A stretch of 44,018 nt of DNA. It comes from Hofstenia miamia (Eukaryota > Xenacoelomorpha > Acoela > Hofsteniidae). Shown here piece by piece: positions 21,229 through 31,193 of the stretch. The stretch lies in the NCBI GenBank assembly GCA_900660155.1, contig CABFPE010000036.1, positions 576,961 through 620,978 of the forward strand. The letters run 5' to 3'. Below the pieces are notes generated by a model that did not search any database, was not told where the DNA came from, and saw only the letters and a program-made list of their open reading frames with translations. The position numbers and the translations under genes were made by a program. Numbering within the stretch: position 1 is the stretch's first letter; every line of letters begins with the position of its first letter.

Positions 21229-22794
21229 ATGGCAAATAGACGGCGTAGAGTTAAGAGGCGTCCTAGTAGTACTCCAGGCCGATTCAAGGGCAGAGATACA
21301 AATGGACAATCAGCCTCTTTGCGGCATAATTTTCCTTCCAGGGGATCACTTCACCGATTTGAGGGCGGTGAAACAACCGGAGTTCCAGGGGAAGGTGTAA
21401 GTGGTGGAAGAACCATGGAGATCCAGAAGCAATTCAAGGCTGAAGGTATCTCCACCAGAACCACAGCTGGTCAAGTAGCGCGGGTTGTAACTGATAGCTG
21501 ACTCAAGGGCAAATCAGTTGACACCAGCGGTACAGGCTCACAGCCCATGGACTGTGAGCCGAGCACCAGCAGATTACCTTTACAGATGAGGCAGATAGAT
21601 ATCTCCTCAGAAACAACATCAGAGCGTACAGTAAGATTAAGAGAGAGAGAAAAGCGAATGTCTAAAATCGATGGAGAAACGTTGCACCCCTATTTTATGG
21701 CAACCACAAAAATGCGGCACAATGCATTTGAGAAATTGTCTCCAGAAACGAAAACATTAATTAGGAAAACTGCCAAAATGGAAGGGAGCATCTTGCCAAT
21801 TCTATTAGATGCAGACAATCGGCCAAAAGTTAACGTATTAATCAGCTACCCACAAGAGTTAAACGAAACGATCAATAGGCCGTACATGAGAAGTACAACT
21901 CATATGACATTTAATGAAGATTTCACACTAGAGACGGCGCAAGCACTCATGGCGTATAAGGAACAGATAGCGAAAATCCCGGAGATAAATCTAGACGAAG
22001 AAAATTTAACGATCATACACGTGCTAAGAGAAAAAGAATACAATAAAAATCTACAAAAACAAATCGACCAAACAGTTCGGATGGCGAGAGTACAACAAAC
22101 AAGAATAGTCATCATAGTGATGAGAGAAAATTTGGAGGAATTACCTCAATATCTAAAGGATTTAGTACTACGGACAGAAGGTTTCTTCCCATGGGAGAAG
22201 AAAGAATTCACAATCTCCGAGCTGATCCATTTCGATTTACAAATTGACTACTGGGCGCAGATATATGGGATAATGATAGATCACAGCATAGCAATAGATC
22301 TGTTCCAACAAACGAAAACAGTAGAAATGTTACATGGAAACGAAGGATTGGAAAAAGCCATGACACTCTTCATCAAGTGCAGCATGACGCAACGCCAAGA
22401 ACATCTAAAAGAAATTCAAAACGTATGGGCCAACATGAAATTGCAGAAAAAGATAGATGAATCATGGCCAGAAATCAAAATAGAAGCACCAGCACGTAAA
22501 TATCACAAGACAGTGGAGATGGTATTGGCAGAGATCAATCGAGCATACAAGCTAAACACAAAGAAGGATTTCCATAAACTTATATTGGAAGAAAAGAATG
22601 CGCCAGAGATCAGATACAGGACGTCCACGTGGCTTTTAATGATACTGCTCACAGAAGATAAAGATCTCAGATTACCAATAGCTAGAAGCCAAAGAGTAAG
22701 GCTCACAAAGGCAAAGAAGTTCGAAATTGCGTTATCACCAATGAACACGCAGACAAAGAATTGGATGTTGAAAGGACACGTGGAAAAAAATTGA
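21229..22794 (+). pseudogene. B1 ORF3, copy 3 (longest: 522 codons, one stop)
   Basis: The start is ATGGCAAATAGACGG, the frame of the long ORF 21547-22794, interrupted once by TGA 21499-21501 where copy 2 has TGT and copy 1 CGA. The basic N-terminus and motif region (first 110 codons) are followed by an alpha/beta-looking body: TLHPYFMATTKMRHNAF, MEGSILPILLDADN, ALMAYKEQIAKIPEI, RIVIIVMRENLEELP, FFPWEKKEFTISELI, DYWAQIYGIMIDHSI, then a Lys/Glu-rich helical part to HVEKN. It stops at a run of seven A (22785-22791); another frame stays open beyond. No Cys/His cluster, signal peptide or membrane helix is seen, so it is not a retroviral-type env. I know no family for it. Confidence 0.8.
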
Positions 22795-22819
22795 ATTGCC
22801 AGACAAAAAGGAGAAACCN

Positions 22820-22922
22820 GAAAATATTAGTTTCTTCTACAAGGACGTGGCAAATACGCGCAGCTTACGGAAGGTATTCACATTTTTCTACCCAAATACG
22901 CAGATGCGAGCAGATTTAGCAA
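22820..22922 (+). pseudogene. ORF3 C-terminal partial repeat a
   Basis: After the single N at 22819 this short piece reads ISFFYKDVANTRSLRKVF and FFYPNTQMRADLA. It then joins directly, without N, to an earlier point of the same domain (SYVN...). It equals about 23295-23390 and 24000-24095. Confidence 0.75.
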
Positions 22923-23651
22923 ATCATATGTAAACTTGCAACGCAAAGCTATAGAAATGACAGAGCAAGAGGATTACAAGAGAATGAAAATGATATTGTT
23001 AGACAATAACAATAAAGAACGTATTTATATAGAGGGAACAATCACCCCAGATCAGCTTTATATGAGAGAGAAGCAATTCATATCCAACTTAAAGAGTTAA
23101 GAGAGGAGATAGAGAAACGCCAGCCGCGAGCAGTAATGTTGTTTTCGGGAGTCAACGACATCGGGTGGACTGATATGTGGGAACAAAAGTATCACTACTA
23201 TGATGTAACGAAAAGAGTTGAGATTGTTACCATAATCCGCATCAGAAAAAACGATCCCGGAGAAATATCAGAACAAGAAGTATTGGACAATATCAGCTTC
23301 TTCTATAAGGACGTAGCAAACACCCGCAGCTTATGAAAGGTCTTCACCTTCTTTTACCCGGATACACAAATGCGAGCAGATCTTGTGCACACATGTAAAG
23401 CTGATGCGCAAATGACACTCTTGATAGTGATGAAAGGCATTCGCTTGTATGAAAAGTATTATGAAATCTTCTCATGAAAGATAAATGAACTACGGGAGAT
23501 GACACCCATAGCGGAAAACATCAGAGAGACTAGATTCTTAAAATACACAAACACGGTCACCACTGAACACGAGGAAGTACTAAAGATGTCTAAACAATCC
23601 GAGTACGTGATGATTACATGGGAAGACCCCGCAGCGGAGTCATTGATCAGA
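22923..23651 (+). pseudogene. ORF3 C-terminal domain, repeat b
   Basis: From SYVN through MTEQEDYKRMK, IEGTITPDQLY, RAVMLFSGVNDIGWTDMW, HYYDVTKRVEI, MRADLVHTCKADAQMTLL, KYYEIFS, ENIRETRFLKY to the DPAAESLIR end, with stops and a frame change. It joins without N to repeat c at AGAAGCTATAGAAATGAC. About 97 percent identical to repeat c by eye. Function unknown; a GxND-like and a DxxH-like motif are noted under findings. Confidence 0.7.
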
Positions 23652-24426
23652 AGCTATAGAAATGACAGAGCAAGAGGATTACAAGAGAATGAAAATGATA
23701 TTGTTAGACAATAACAATAAAGAATGTATTTATATAGAAGGAACAATCACCCCGGATCAGTTATATACGAGGGGAGAAGCAATTCATATCCAACTCAAAG
23801 AGTTAAGAGAGGAGATAGAGAAACGCCAGCCGCGAGCAGTAATGTTGTTTTCGGGAGTCAACGACATCGGGTGGACTGATATGTGGGAACAAAAGTATCA
23901 CTACTATGATGTAACGAAAAGAGTTGAGATTGTTACCATGATGCGCATTGGAAAAAACGATCCCGGAGAAATATCAGAACAAGAAGTATTGGACAATATC
24001 AGCTTCTTCTATAAGAACATAGCAAACACCCGCAGCTTACAAAAGGTCTTCACCTTCTTTTACCCGGATACACAAATGCTGGCAGATCTGGCGCACACAT
24101 GTAAAGCTGATGCGCAAATGACACTCTTGATAGCAATGAAAGGCATTCGCTTGTATGAAAAATATTATGAAATCTTCTCATGAAAGATAAACGAACTACA
24201 GGAGATGACACCTATAGCGGAAAACATCAGAGAGACTAGATTCTTAAAATACGCGAACACTGTCACCACCAAACACAAAGCAGTACTAAAGATGTCTAAA
24301 CAATCTGAGTACGCGATGATTACATGGGAAGACCCCGCGGCGGAGTCATTGATCAGAAAAGCAGATACTCTCGTACATGGGGAGCGGCCAGTGCTGTCCA
24401 TAACGCAAGCTGAGGAGGGCGTGTAG
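23652..24426 (+). pseudogene. ORF3 C-terminal domain, repeat c, ending in the 3' LTR
   Basis: The open part 23662-24183 holds the same blocks as repeat b, including LFSGVNDIGWTDMW and LADLAHTCKADAQM. After a TGA (24181-24183) where the 36.5-kb copy has Gln, the frame resumes at 24205-24426. It ends KADTLVHGERPVLSITQAEE-GV and a TAG that belongs to the LTR (TG-TAG-C). The C-terminus is conserved at 36425-36799 and, inverted, at 34942-35225. Confidence 0.75.
24408..24421 (+). other. B1 polypurine tract
   Basis: AAGCTGAGGAGGGCG lies directly before the 3' LTR. The same place reads AGCTGAGGGGGGCG at 36780-36794. Such purine tracts prime plus-strand DNA synthesis. Here it also encodes the end of ORF3. 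Confidence 0.75.
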
Positions 24427-25561
24427 CATCATCCCAAAATGAATAGCTGCAGGAATAACGTCGAATGATTATAGTAATTAAAAATAGTTGTAAAAATTAG
24501 TTAATGATTCCATTCATTTTTGTAAGATGCAACTAAGCTACAATATTGTGCAAATTAAGGAAAAAAGGTTAGCTGATTAAGTAAAAATTTGACAAAGTGA
24601 AACAAGCGAAATAATGCTTACGAATGAACAGCCATATTGGCAGACGAATTATTTGAAATTCAAAATCAGCAGGTACTTCTAAGATTTTAAATAAATAGCT
24701 TTGAATTTGATTAAAAAGTTGATGAACAATAAATTCTTCGGAGTTTATTTTATTTACATTTCTTCATTATCTGGTTTGATTATTTAATAACATGTTCAGC
24801 TAAGCAAGTTGTGTTGAGTAGTGGCTGGATTCCATCATGGGATCGATTCGAAGGGTCCTTGTGCCAGTCACAAAACCGCACTTATGTTACGGTTAGGAGA
24901 TTTTCGATTCTTGCTTAGTCTGACTATCGATCTATACATGTATGAAATAATGAAAGCCTGAAACGACTGGATAGTCGAAACCTAAGCATATATATCTATT
25001 CTTAATAGTAGGAGACTCGACTATAATCGACCAAATAAATGACTCTACATGTAACATTATTAAATGTAAGTATAGGAAACTGCAATATTATTAATTAGAT
25101 CACAAAGCCAGTAATTTTACGGTAATGGCTACTTTAATATTGTTTAAATGCAGTTAGTGTCAATGCCTGGTTGCTTTATTTAATCAAATCAACAAACACT
25201 TTACAACATTGAGTTTAAGTCAGTTACAACTTAAAGTGAGTGCACACACTGAGCTAAAGTAAGGTTCACATAATTAGTTCCAATTGAGCTGAGACAGTGG
25301 ATGCAGTCATCGTTAACAAAGAGGAGGAACTGTGCTGTGGTGATCGGCTTTGGGCAGAGGCCCAGAGAAGAACTGAAGAGGAAATGTCACATGGCTCCAT
25401 CACCTAAACAGTGATAATTATTATTCAATTAACCTAACTAGTTAACAAGAAAGGAAAAGTTTGGCAGTTCAATGATCTAGTAACTCCTCACCCGCAATTT
25501 ACTGAGTGATAATCATTAATAGTGATACACAGTGCAAATAGGCCAGGTGGAGGATGTTACA
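24422..25561 (+). mobile_element. B1 3' LTR (family I)
   Basis: It runs from TGTAGCATCATCCC to GGTGGAGGATGTTACA, 1140 bases, and is followed by ATAC, the target duplication. It is nearly identical to the 5' LTR. Most differences are at CpG or former CpG (for example CG here versus CA there, and TG here versus CG there), suggesting modest age with CpG decay. Confidence 0.93.
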
Positions 25562-25962
25562 ATACATCCTCCATTGATATGGTTGCAATTTTATGTCCTC
25601 CTCCAGCTTAAAGGTAATTGTTGTCTATTTCCCTTTTTCTTCAATTTCTATTTCTTCTTCCTGTACTTTTATTGTCTTGTTTGCATTTGTGTTTTGTCAG
25701 GAAATCATTACTTAGTATTACTTCATAAGGTAACAAATTATTATGGGTATCAACTACTATCAATGATTGATCAAAAGTTGTGTTCATTTGAAATGCTTTT
25801 ATTATTCCTTTAGTGTTGATGTACTTGCTGGATGCATTAATTAACCATTAGTTCAATTTCTCTTTGAAAACCCAATTTCATTGCACATTTGTCAGTAATT
25901 ATTGAGGTTGCCTTCATCATCATTCCATTGATTACAACTGTTATTGTATTTATATTATGTAA
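25562..25962 (-). pseudogene. A2 protease segment
   Basis: The minus strand continues from 9738. It reads linker residues (EEEIEIEEK, then HQWRMY near the B1 junction) and, further right, TFDQSLIVVDTHNN and LPYEVILSNDF. Upstream of these it reads MKATSIITDKCAMKLGF. The retropepsin Asp-Thr-Gly itself is lost in a small deletion before TSIITD, and a stop occurs near 25845. It is bounded by B1 on the left and a solo LTR on the right. Confidence 0.8.
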
Positions 25963-27084
25963 TGTAGCATCATCCAAAACAAACTAATCTGCTAAAGGAA
26001 ATAGTCAGCAAAGAAGAACTAAGATTGAACTTAAATGTGATTAAAAATAAATTACAAAAAATTAATTATCATTTTAGATTAGTTTTGTAAGAATTCTCAG
26101 TGAAAAAGATTATAATTAGTATTTGTGAATTCTACTAATTTGGCAAAACAAAGGGGGCAAATTTGCTTCCATTATGTTTAGCCATCTTAGCAGATGAACA
26201 ATTTTGGATTAACTATAAATAGAGCAAAATTCATTGTAACAATTGTTGAAGAAAATTATTCAGAATTCTTATCTTTAGTTTTGATTATGGTTTGATTATT
26301 TACTATGATGTTCAGCTAAATGGTTGGTGTTCAGTAGTGGTAAGGATCCCATAATCGGAATGATTCTAGATTCCTTATTCTAAGCCATGAACCTGCACTT
26401 AAGTTAGGGATATGATTAGGAGTTTTTATTTCCATTGAGCTAACTATCAATCCTTTCTTATATGTACAAATGATAATGAATTTGATATAAGGCTCATAAG
26501 CCAAACATAGGAATTTATATTTATATTAATCTAGATCCAAATTAACAACTATAATATGACCAATAATGTGACATTGTATGTATCAATTATTACATGTAGG
26601 TTAGGAAGTTGCTATTTATATATCTTATTTAATCAATGCCAGTATATTTCAGTAATTGCTAATTACATAATTAATTAAGCAGCTAGTGATGATCAAGTTT
26701 ACAATTATATAGTACACTTTACAAATTGAGACTAAGTTGAGTTTTTTCAAGTCTTGAGTAAGCACCAAGCTAGAATAGGGCAAACATAAGTTCTTTCAAT
26801 GAGCTGAGAGGTGGAACTCATTTGATGGAAGCACAGAAGAGTGATTGTTACTTGCTTTGGAGATCAGCTTTGGGTGGATGCTAAACAATTAGCAGCTGGA
26901 TGCTGCAATGCTTCATCACCTAAATAGTGTCCTGTTATATCATCCATTAATTACAGTTATTGGAATTTAATAATATGGAAGCTAAGCAGTTTCAGATTAA
27001 TACATCTCTCCCACTAGTATACCATACTGATTATAATAGTATAATGGAGGATTTGGATATTGAAGCCTGGTAGAAGATGCTACA
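25963..27084 (+). mobile_element. Family I solo LTR, plus strand, complete
   Basis: It runs from TGTAGCATCATCC to GGTAGAAGATGCTACA, 1122 bases, inserted antisense into the first codons of A2 pol. Flanks GTAA (left) and CTAA (right) fit a 4-bp target duplication with one later substitution. It is older than the B1 LTRs judging by its low CpG. Confidence 0.88.
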
Positions 27085-28269
27085 CTAAATTCATTAATAT
27101 AATTATTGGTGCTTGGTTTTCATTAGTCAACACTCTACTTAGTTTCTGATTCTCTGTCTGTTTGTGATGCTTCATTTGATTCTGGATTTGATTCTAATAT
27201 GTCCTCATTGTCATAGTAGGCTTCTTCATCCCCTATTATATTTATCTGCTTCCTACAATCTGGTTTCTTATGACCCTTTTGTCTGCAATTATAACATTTC
27301 ATGTCTCTCTCTTTTACCTTTTTGGTTTTTCCATCCTTTGTTCTTACTTTGATTAATTTCTCTGGTTTCCTTTTGCTGTAGGCATTTACTTGTTATCTGT
27401 GTTTTATAGTTGCTTCTCCATGGTAGTGTTTCCTTGTTCCATGCAGCTTTCTCATAGATGTGTGCATTATTTTCAATTGTCACTTGAATGTCAACCACTT
27501 TTCTGATAATTTTCTCAAGCTTATCATCAAAATCACATTGGATTTAAATTGAGCCCAGATGTGGGAGAATAGATCATATTTTGAGTACTTGCTCTCCCTT
27601 GAACTCAATTTTAGTAATCTTTCTACTTGTTGAATATAGTTTCTATATGTCATCATTCTTCTCCATTCAAAATAATGTGATACTGATTTTTGAAGCTCTC
27701 ATTTTTGTAATATTCTATAAAATCTCCAATTAGCAATTCATAGATTCTCTTGGTTTGAGTGTCTAACAATAAATAATGTTGATGTGCCATTCCTGCCAAG
27801 TAAAGTGGGAGTCTTGCTGCTGCTGTTTCCTGATTAACTTTTCTTTTGGTCATTGTAATCTCTAACATTTGCAACCATTACATGAACATGGGATTGTATC
27901 CATCCACTTTCCCAATATATTTAGAAGTGTTGCCTTACAATGTATAGGTTTATTTTTTCTATCCTGTGTTAGAATCAAGCTTTGCAATTTAGGTTTCATT
28001 TGCTTCTTTATGTTTTCTCTGAAACTACTTTGAAACCACTTGTGTAATTTCATTTATGATTTTTTGTTTCTCTTTTTCCTATTCTTCTTCATAGTCTTCA
28101 TAGTTTTTCCTGTATTTGTTTCTCCTTTCAGGTGTTGCTTTCAGATTGCTTTCTCCTTCATGTTGGAACTCTCTCTCATGAGTTTGTATATTTCCTTGGT
28201 TTTCTTTTTTGTTTAGTTGAATTAATCTTGGCTCATCTCTCAATTGTTCAAGCTCCTACATCTGTATAT
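27085..28269 (-). pseudogene. A2 gag, capsid to CCHC region
   Basis: The minus strand reads, from 28053 down, capsid-like blocks (HYLLLDTQTK, ELLIGDFIEYYKNE), the segment FKNQYHIILNG, and further VDIQVTIENNA. The zinc knuckle CYNCRQKGHKKPDC (27296-27255) is perfect CX2CX4HX4C. The acidic C-terminus EEAYYDNEDILE and the stop before pol follow, near 27100. Frameshifts separate the open pieces (28053-27862, 27874-27653, 27498-27289). It binds element RNA in the family; here it is dead. Confidence 0.85.
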
Positions 28270-29160
28270 TGTAGAGTCAGTCAGGGAAATTTTGATTGTA
28301 TTTTTGCAAGACGTCATTTTGATGTAAAGTCTTATTTCAGTTTTAGTTTACAAAAACAATTTAATGTCCCCTTGATTAGCTGCTACATATTATTATTGCT
28401 CAAATTGAAATGCAAGGGAAATCCATGACATGATTATCATATGATCTTTAGCTGAAAACAAAGACAGGAAATAATTTGAATTGTATAAATTGAGCAATGA
28501 TGTAGAGAATGGTTAATAGATTTTGTCTAGCTTCAAATACACTACTGTTTATCATTTATTATATTTACTTCTTTTTTTATATGCAAATAACTGTGTAAGT
28601 TAAGGTGACAATTTGGGAGTACTCTCCTTGAGTACTGGCACAACTCATATCATCTACAGATTCATCTAGCCCAAATTGTGGACCTTTTAGGTTATGTATA
28701 TGGCTATATATAGGGAAATAATAAACCTGTCATTCTATTGCAACAAGTACATGCACCAATAACTGATTACACTGTGATGATATTTTACTGTTGGTTAGCA
28801 TGAATGCATGGTAATTACATGCTATTATTTAGTGAGATGAGAGATAACAATGCAAATGAGATGTTTATTGTTAGCAATGAGATAGATAATAAAATGTGAG
28901 ACAATTAGGGTAGCACCATTCACTCATGTTAAGCATTTCTCCTTATGGATATTGCTTTGGCTGGAAACCATATGAATTGGTCATCTTGGATGTTATCTAA
29001 AAAGTCCTAGTTACTTGGATGAACTACTGATGTTTATTGTAATAAATTCTCTCTGTTAATTTACTGGAATTGGGACTGTTATAATAAGGTCACTACTACA
29101 ACCTTCTGCCATGACAATGAGTTCAACAGTGTAATTAGAGTTCCAGCCCGCAATTCTACA
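28270..29160 (+). mobile_element. Family II solo LTR, plus strand
   Basis: It runs from TGTAGAGTCAGTCAGG to CCCGCAATTCTACA, 891 bases, inserted in A2 gag. ATAT on both sides (28266-28269 and 29161-29164) is a perfect 4-bp target duplication. The 3' half matches the reverse complement of the LTR at 31112-32065 (shared GATTACACTGTGATGAT-like and GCATGGTAATTACATG blocks). A2 gag reads through when it is removed. Confidence 0.85.
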
Positions 29161-29660
29161 ATATTATTGTCCTCAATCAATTGTCTGTTTTCTCTCTCTA
29201 ATTGTTAATACATTTTTTCCCATTTTTCATTCTGTTCTAAAAACTTTTTGTTTGATTCTGCCAATTGTTGTGCAAATGCTTTCACTTCCTGTTGAGACAT
29301 TTGATCTGTGTTTCCAGTTTCAAATTTATGTCTGCTTTGATTTCATTTAGCAAATTTTCTCTTTGTTGTTCCATTTGTTGAAACTTTTCAGTTAACTGTC
29401 ATATCTCTTCTTTCAACATTGTCTCTGTCTTGTAACTTTTTCTCAAAATCTTGAGGATCTCTTGTGGGCTTCTTTCTGGGGACATTGGGGGGGGGCGACT
29501 GATCAGTTCCATTTGACTGTGGTGTTGATAATGACAACCACTCTTGCTGTCATTTTCTTTGCACTTCCTCTCCTTCCTATTTTTGTCATATTTCTTCTTC
29601 ATTGTCAGTAGTGGTCTTCCCTTTTGGTTCAGATTCTTCCTGATCACTCATATGCAGTAT
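29161..29660 (-). pseudogene. A2 gag N-terminal region (coiled coil)
   Basis: The minus strand reads MSPERSPQEILKILRKSYKT (from the ORF 29647-29399), then a frame-shifted heptad-rich stretch matching B1 11380-11560 (LAESNKKFLEQNE-like). It ends at the solo LTR at 29160. Stops and frameshifts are present. A run of nine G on the plus strand (near 29488) encodes Pro residues here. Confidence 0.75.
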
Positions 29661-29797
29661 CATTAAGTATTATGATTGGTTGGTTTTCTGCTGACTAACA
29701 ATTTTGCATTATTTCCATTTGCCTTTATTACATCACTTTGTCTAAGAAGTTCTGTTACTGATTTGCTTTGATGTTCTTCTGTTAAAGGATCTTATAA
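29661..29797 (-). other. A2 leader
   Basis: This is the region between the A2 primer site and gag. No ORF was recognised. It corresponds to 10896-11209 in B1 but is shorter. Confidence 0.5.
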
Positions 29798-29813
29798 CCT
29801 GCTACAGTTACCA
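29798..29813 (-). other. A2 primer binding site (decayed)
   Basis: On the minus strand, TGGTAACTGTAGCAGG follows the LTR end ...GATGCAACA. Compared with B2's TGGCGACCATGACAG, the changes are largely CpG-type transitions. Its position fixes this LTR as the A2 5' LTR. Confidence 0.65.
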
Positions 29814-30758
29814 TGTTGCATCTCCTACCATGCTTGACACCCATTTACACAATTCTATGTATTTGATCAAGGGGTGATTTAGTGGGTAGGGATCTAACAG
29901 TTGTTCACTTTGCTTTCTTGTTAACCATTTCCATTAACTGTTATTAAAAAACAATTTAACAATCACTGTTTAGGTGAAGTAGTTCACAGTATCTCCAACA
30001 ACTGGGCATCTGCCCAACACTGTTCTCCTGATTCAGCAACAACTCCAGCAATCTGTTTCCATTTAAGTGTATCCAGCACTCAGCTCAATTGCATGACTTA
30101 TGTGTACCCTAGCCTAATGTGGTGCTTACTAAAGACAAGACACAACTTGACTTAAACTTGTTTTGTTAAGTGTACTAATATACTGCAACTGGGCTTGTTA
30201 CTAGCTGCTTAATTAAATAATGTATGAATAGCCATTACTGAAAACTATTGGGTTATAGATAATTAATTAAACAAGTAGCAGCTTCCTATCCTACATGTAA
30301 TATGTGTAATATCATAAACAGTCTCATTATTAGTCACTTTATTGTCAATAATTTGAATCTAGAAAAGTAACAATATAAAGTCCTATGTTTAGATTACTGT
30401 CCTTATATCAAATTTGTTATTAACTTACATGTATGAAGGAAAAAGTAGTCAGCTAAATGGGTAATCAGAAATATTCCTATTCATATACTTAACTTAGGTG
30501 CAGTTCTTGGTTGGGCAAAGAATCTAGAATCATTACCATAATGGAACCCTGACCACTACTAAACATGAACTGTTTAGCTGAGCATTGCCATTAGTTAATC
30601 AAATGATGAAGAAAACTAGTAATAAGAATTCCAAAGAATTTTCTTCAACAATTTGTGAAATGGTTTCACTCAATTTATAGTAAAATTCTACAAGTACCTG
30701 TTGATTTAATTTTCTTTATCTGACTTCTTTAGCAGCTTATTTGATGGATTATGCTATA
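29814..30758 (-). mobile_element. A2 5' LTR (family I)
   Basis: Read on the minus strand, it starts TATAGCATAATCC-like at 30758 and ends GGTAGGAGATGCAACA at 29814. At about 945 bases it is shorter than the other full LTRs, so it has internal deletions. Its upstream neighbour (30759 on) is Polinton-like integrase sequence, the pre-insertion flank. Confidence 0.85.
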
Positions 30759-31193
30759 TTTAGCTTACTTATTCTAACTTTGTCACCTACTTTAAATTTA
30801 GCTTTAAGAGTACTAAAGTACCTGTGGTTACTGCCATTATTCCCTATTGTACAAATTGTTGAGTACATTTTAACATTGTACTTATGAAGTAGTTCTTGAA
30901 CATTTTTAATATAAAACTCTAACAGTAGGTCCAGTCTTATCTTTTAGAGGAATAATCCATCCATATTTTGAAAATGCATCTATAATCATCAATAAATATT
31001 TATAACCTTTATTCCATCTACTAAACTTTTGCGTATCAACTAAGTTAGCAAACCAAATTTCATCTATATGTGTTACAATCACATGTCTTCTCCTAAAATT
31101 TCTTCTAATAGTGTAGAATCCGGGGGGAGCTCTGGCTACTCCAGTGGTACTAGAAAACTCAAATAACAGGTAGACAGTTGCAAAGGCTACCAT
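30759..31193 (-). pseudogene. Polinton/Maverick-like integrase fragment
   Basis: From 31111 the minus strand reads RRNFRRRHVIVTHIDEIW, then LVDTQKFSRWNKGYKYLL and IIDAFSKYGWIIPLKDKTG. This pattern is characteristic of the retroviral-type integrase of Polintons/Mavericks (from family knowledge). The residue before LVD is Asn where the family has its first catalytic Asp. After a frame change, LLHKYNVKMYST and, past a deletion, FKVGDKVRIS (the C-terminal small beta domain) follow to 30780. The central part with the second Asp and the Glu is missing. The first codons of the ORF, beyond 31111, are actually family II LTR sequence. Confidence 0.8.

Larger units (their letters stand above)
9739..25561 (+). 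mobile_element. B1: family I Ty3/gypsy element with ORF3, LTRs and TSD (3' half mis-assembled)
   Basis: The element is bounded by two near-identical LTRs (9739-10877 and 24422-25561) and flanked by a 4-bp target duplication ATAC (9735-9738 and 25562-25565). The internal order is primer site, gag, pol, ORF3, polypurine tract. The apparent 15.8 kb is inflated: the pol-tail/ORF3 region appears three times (16190-18363, 19364-21142, 21144-22818) across a 1000-N gap and a single N, and the ORF3 C-terminus is repeated again. CpG is far more frequent than in its surroundings, and differences between its LTRs are mostly CG versus TG/CA. It is the youngest large insertion here. Several single stops in gag, pol and ORF3 make this copy defective. 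Confidence 0.92.
7490..30758 (-). mobile_element. A2: family I Ty3/gypsy element, old, split by later insertions
   Basis: The element runs right to left: 5' LTR (29814-30758), primer site, gag (29660-27085, interrupted), protease (25962-25562), protease-RT linker and RT start (9738-9085), RT/RNase H fragment (7946-7490). Flanking pieces join up when the later insertions are removed. For example, protease sequence ending at 25562 continues at 9738 across B1, and RT sequence at 9085 continues at 7946 across a solo LTR. Integrase, ORF3 and the 3' LTR are missing at the left end, where Polinton-like capsid sequence begins. CpG is nearly absent and stops are frequent, so this is the older layer. 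Confidence 0.85.

Noticed and set aside
21547..22794. ORF3 as a retroviral-type envelope gene
   Set aside because: It has the position of env, but no signal peptide, no membrane anchor, no fusion-peptide-like stretch and no Cys pattern is visible.
29480..29500. Run of nine G as a G-quadruplex or regulatory element
   Set aside because: A single tract within old A2 gag coding for Pro on the other strand; no repeated tracts nearby.
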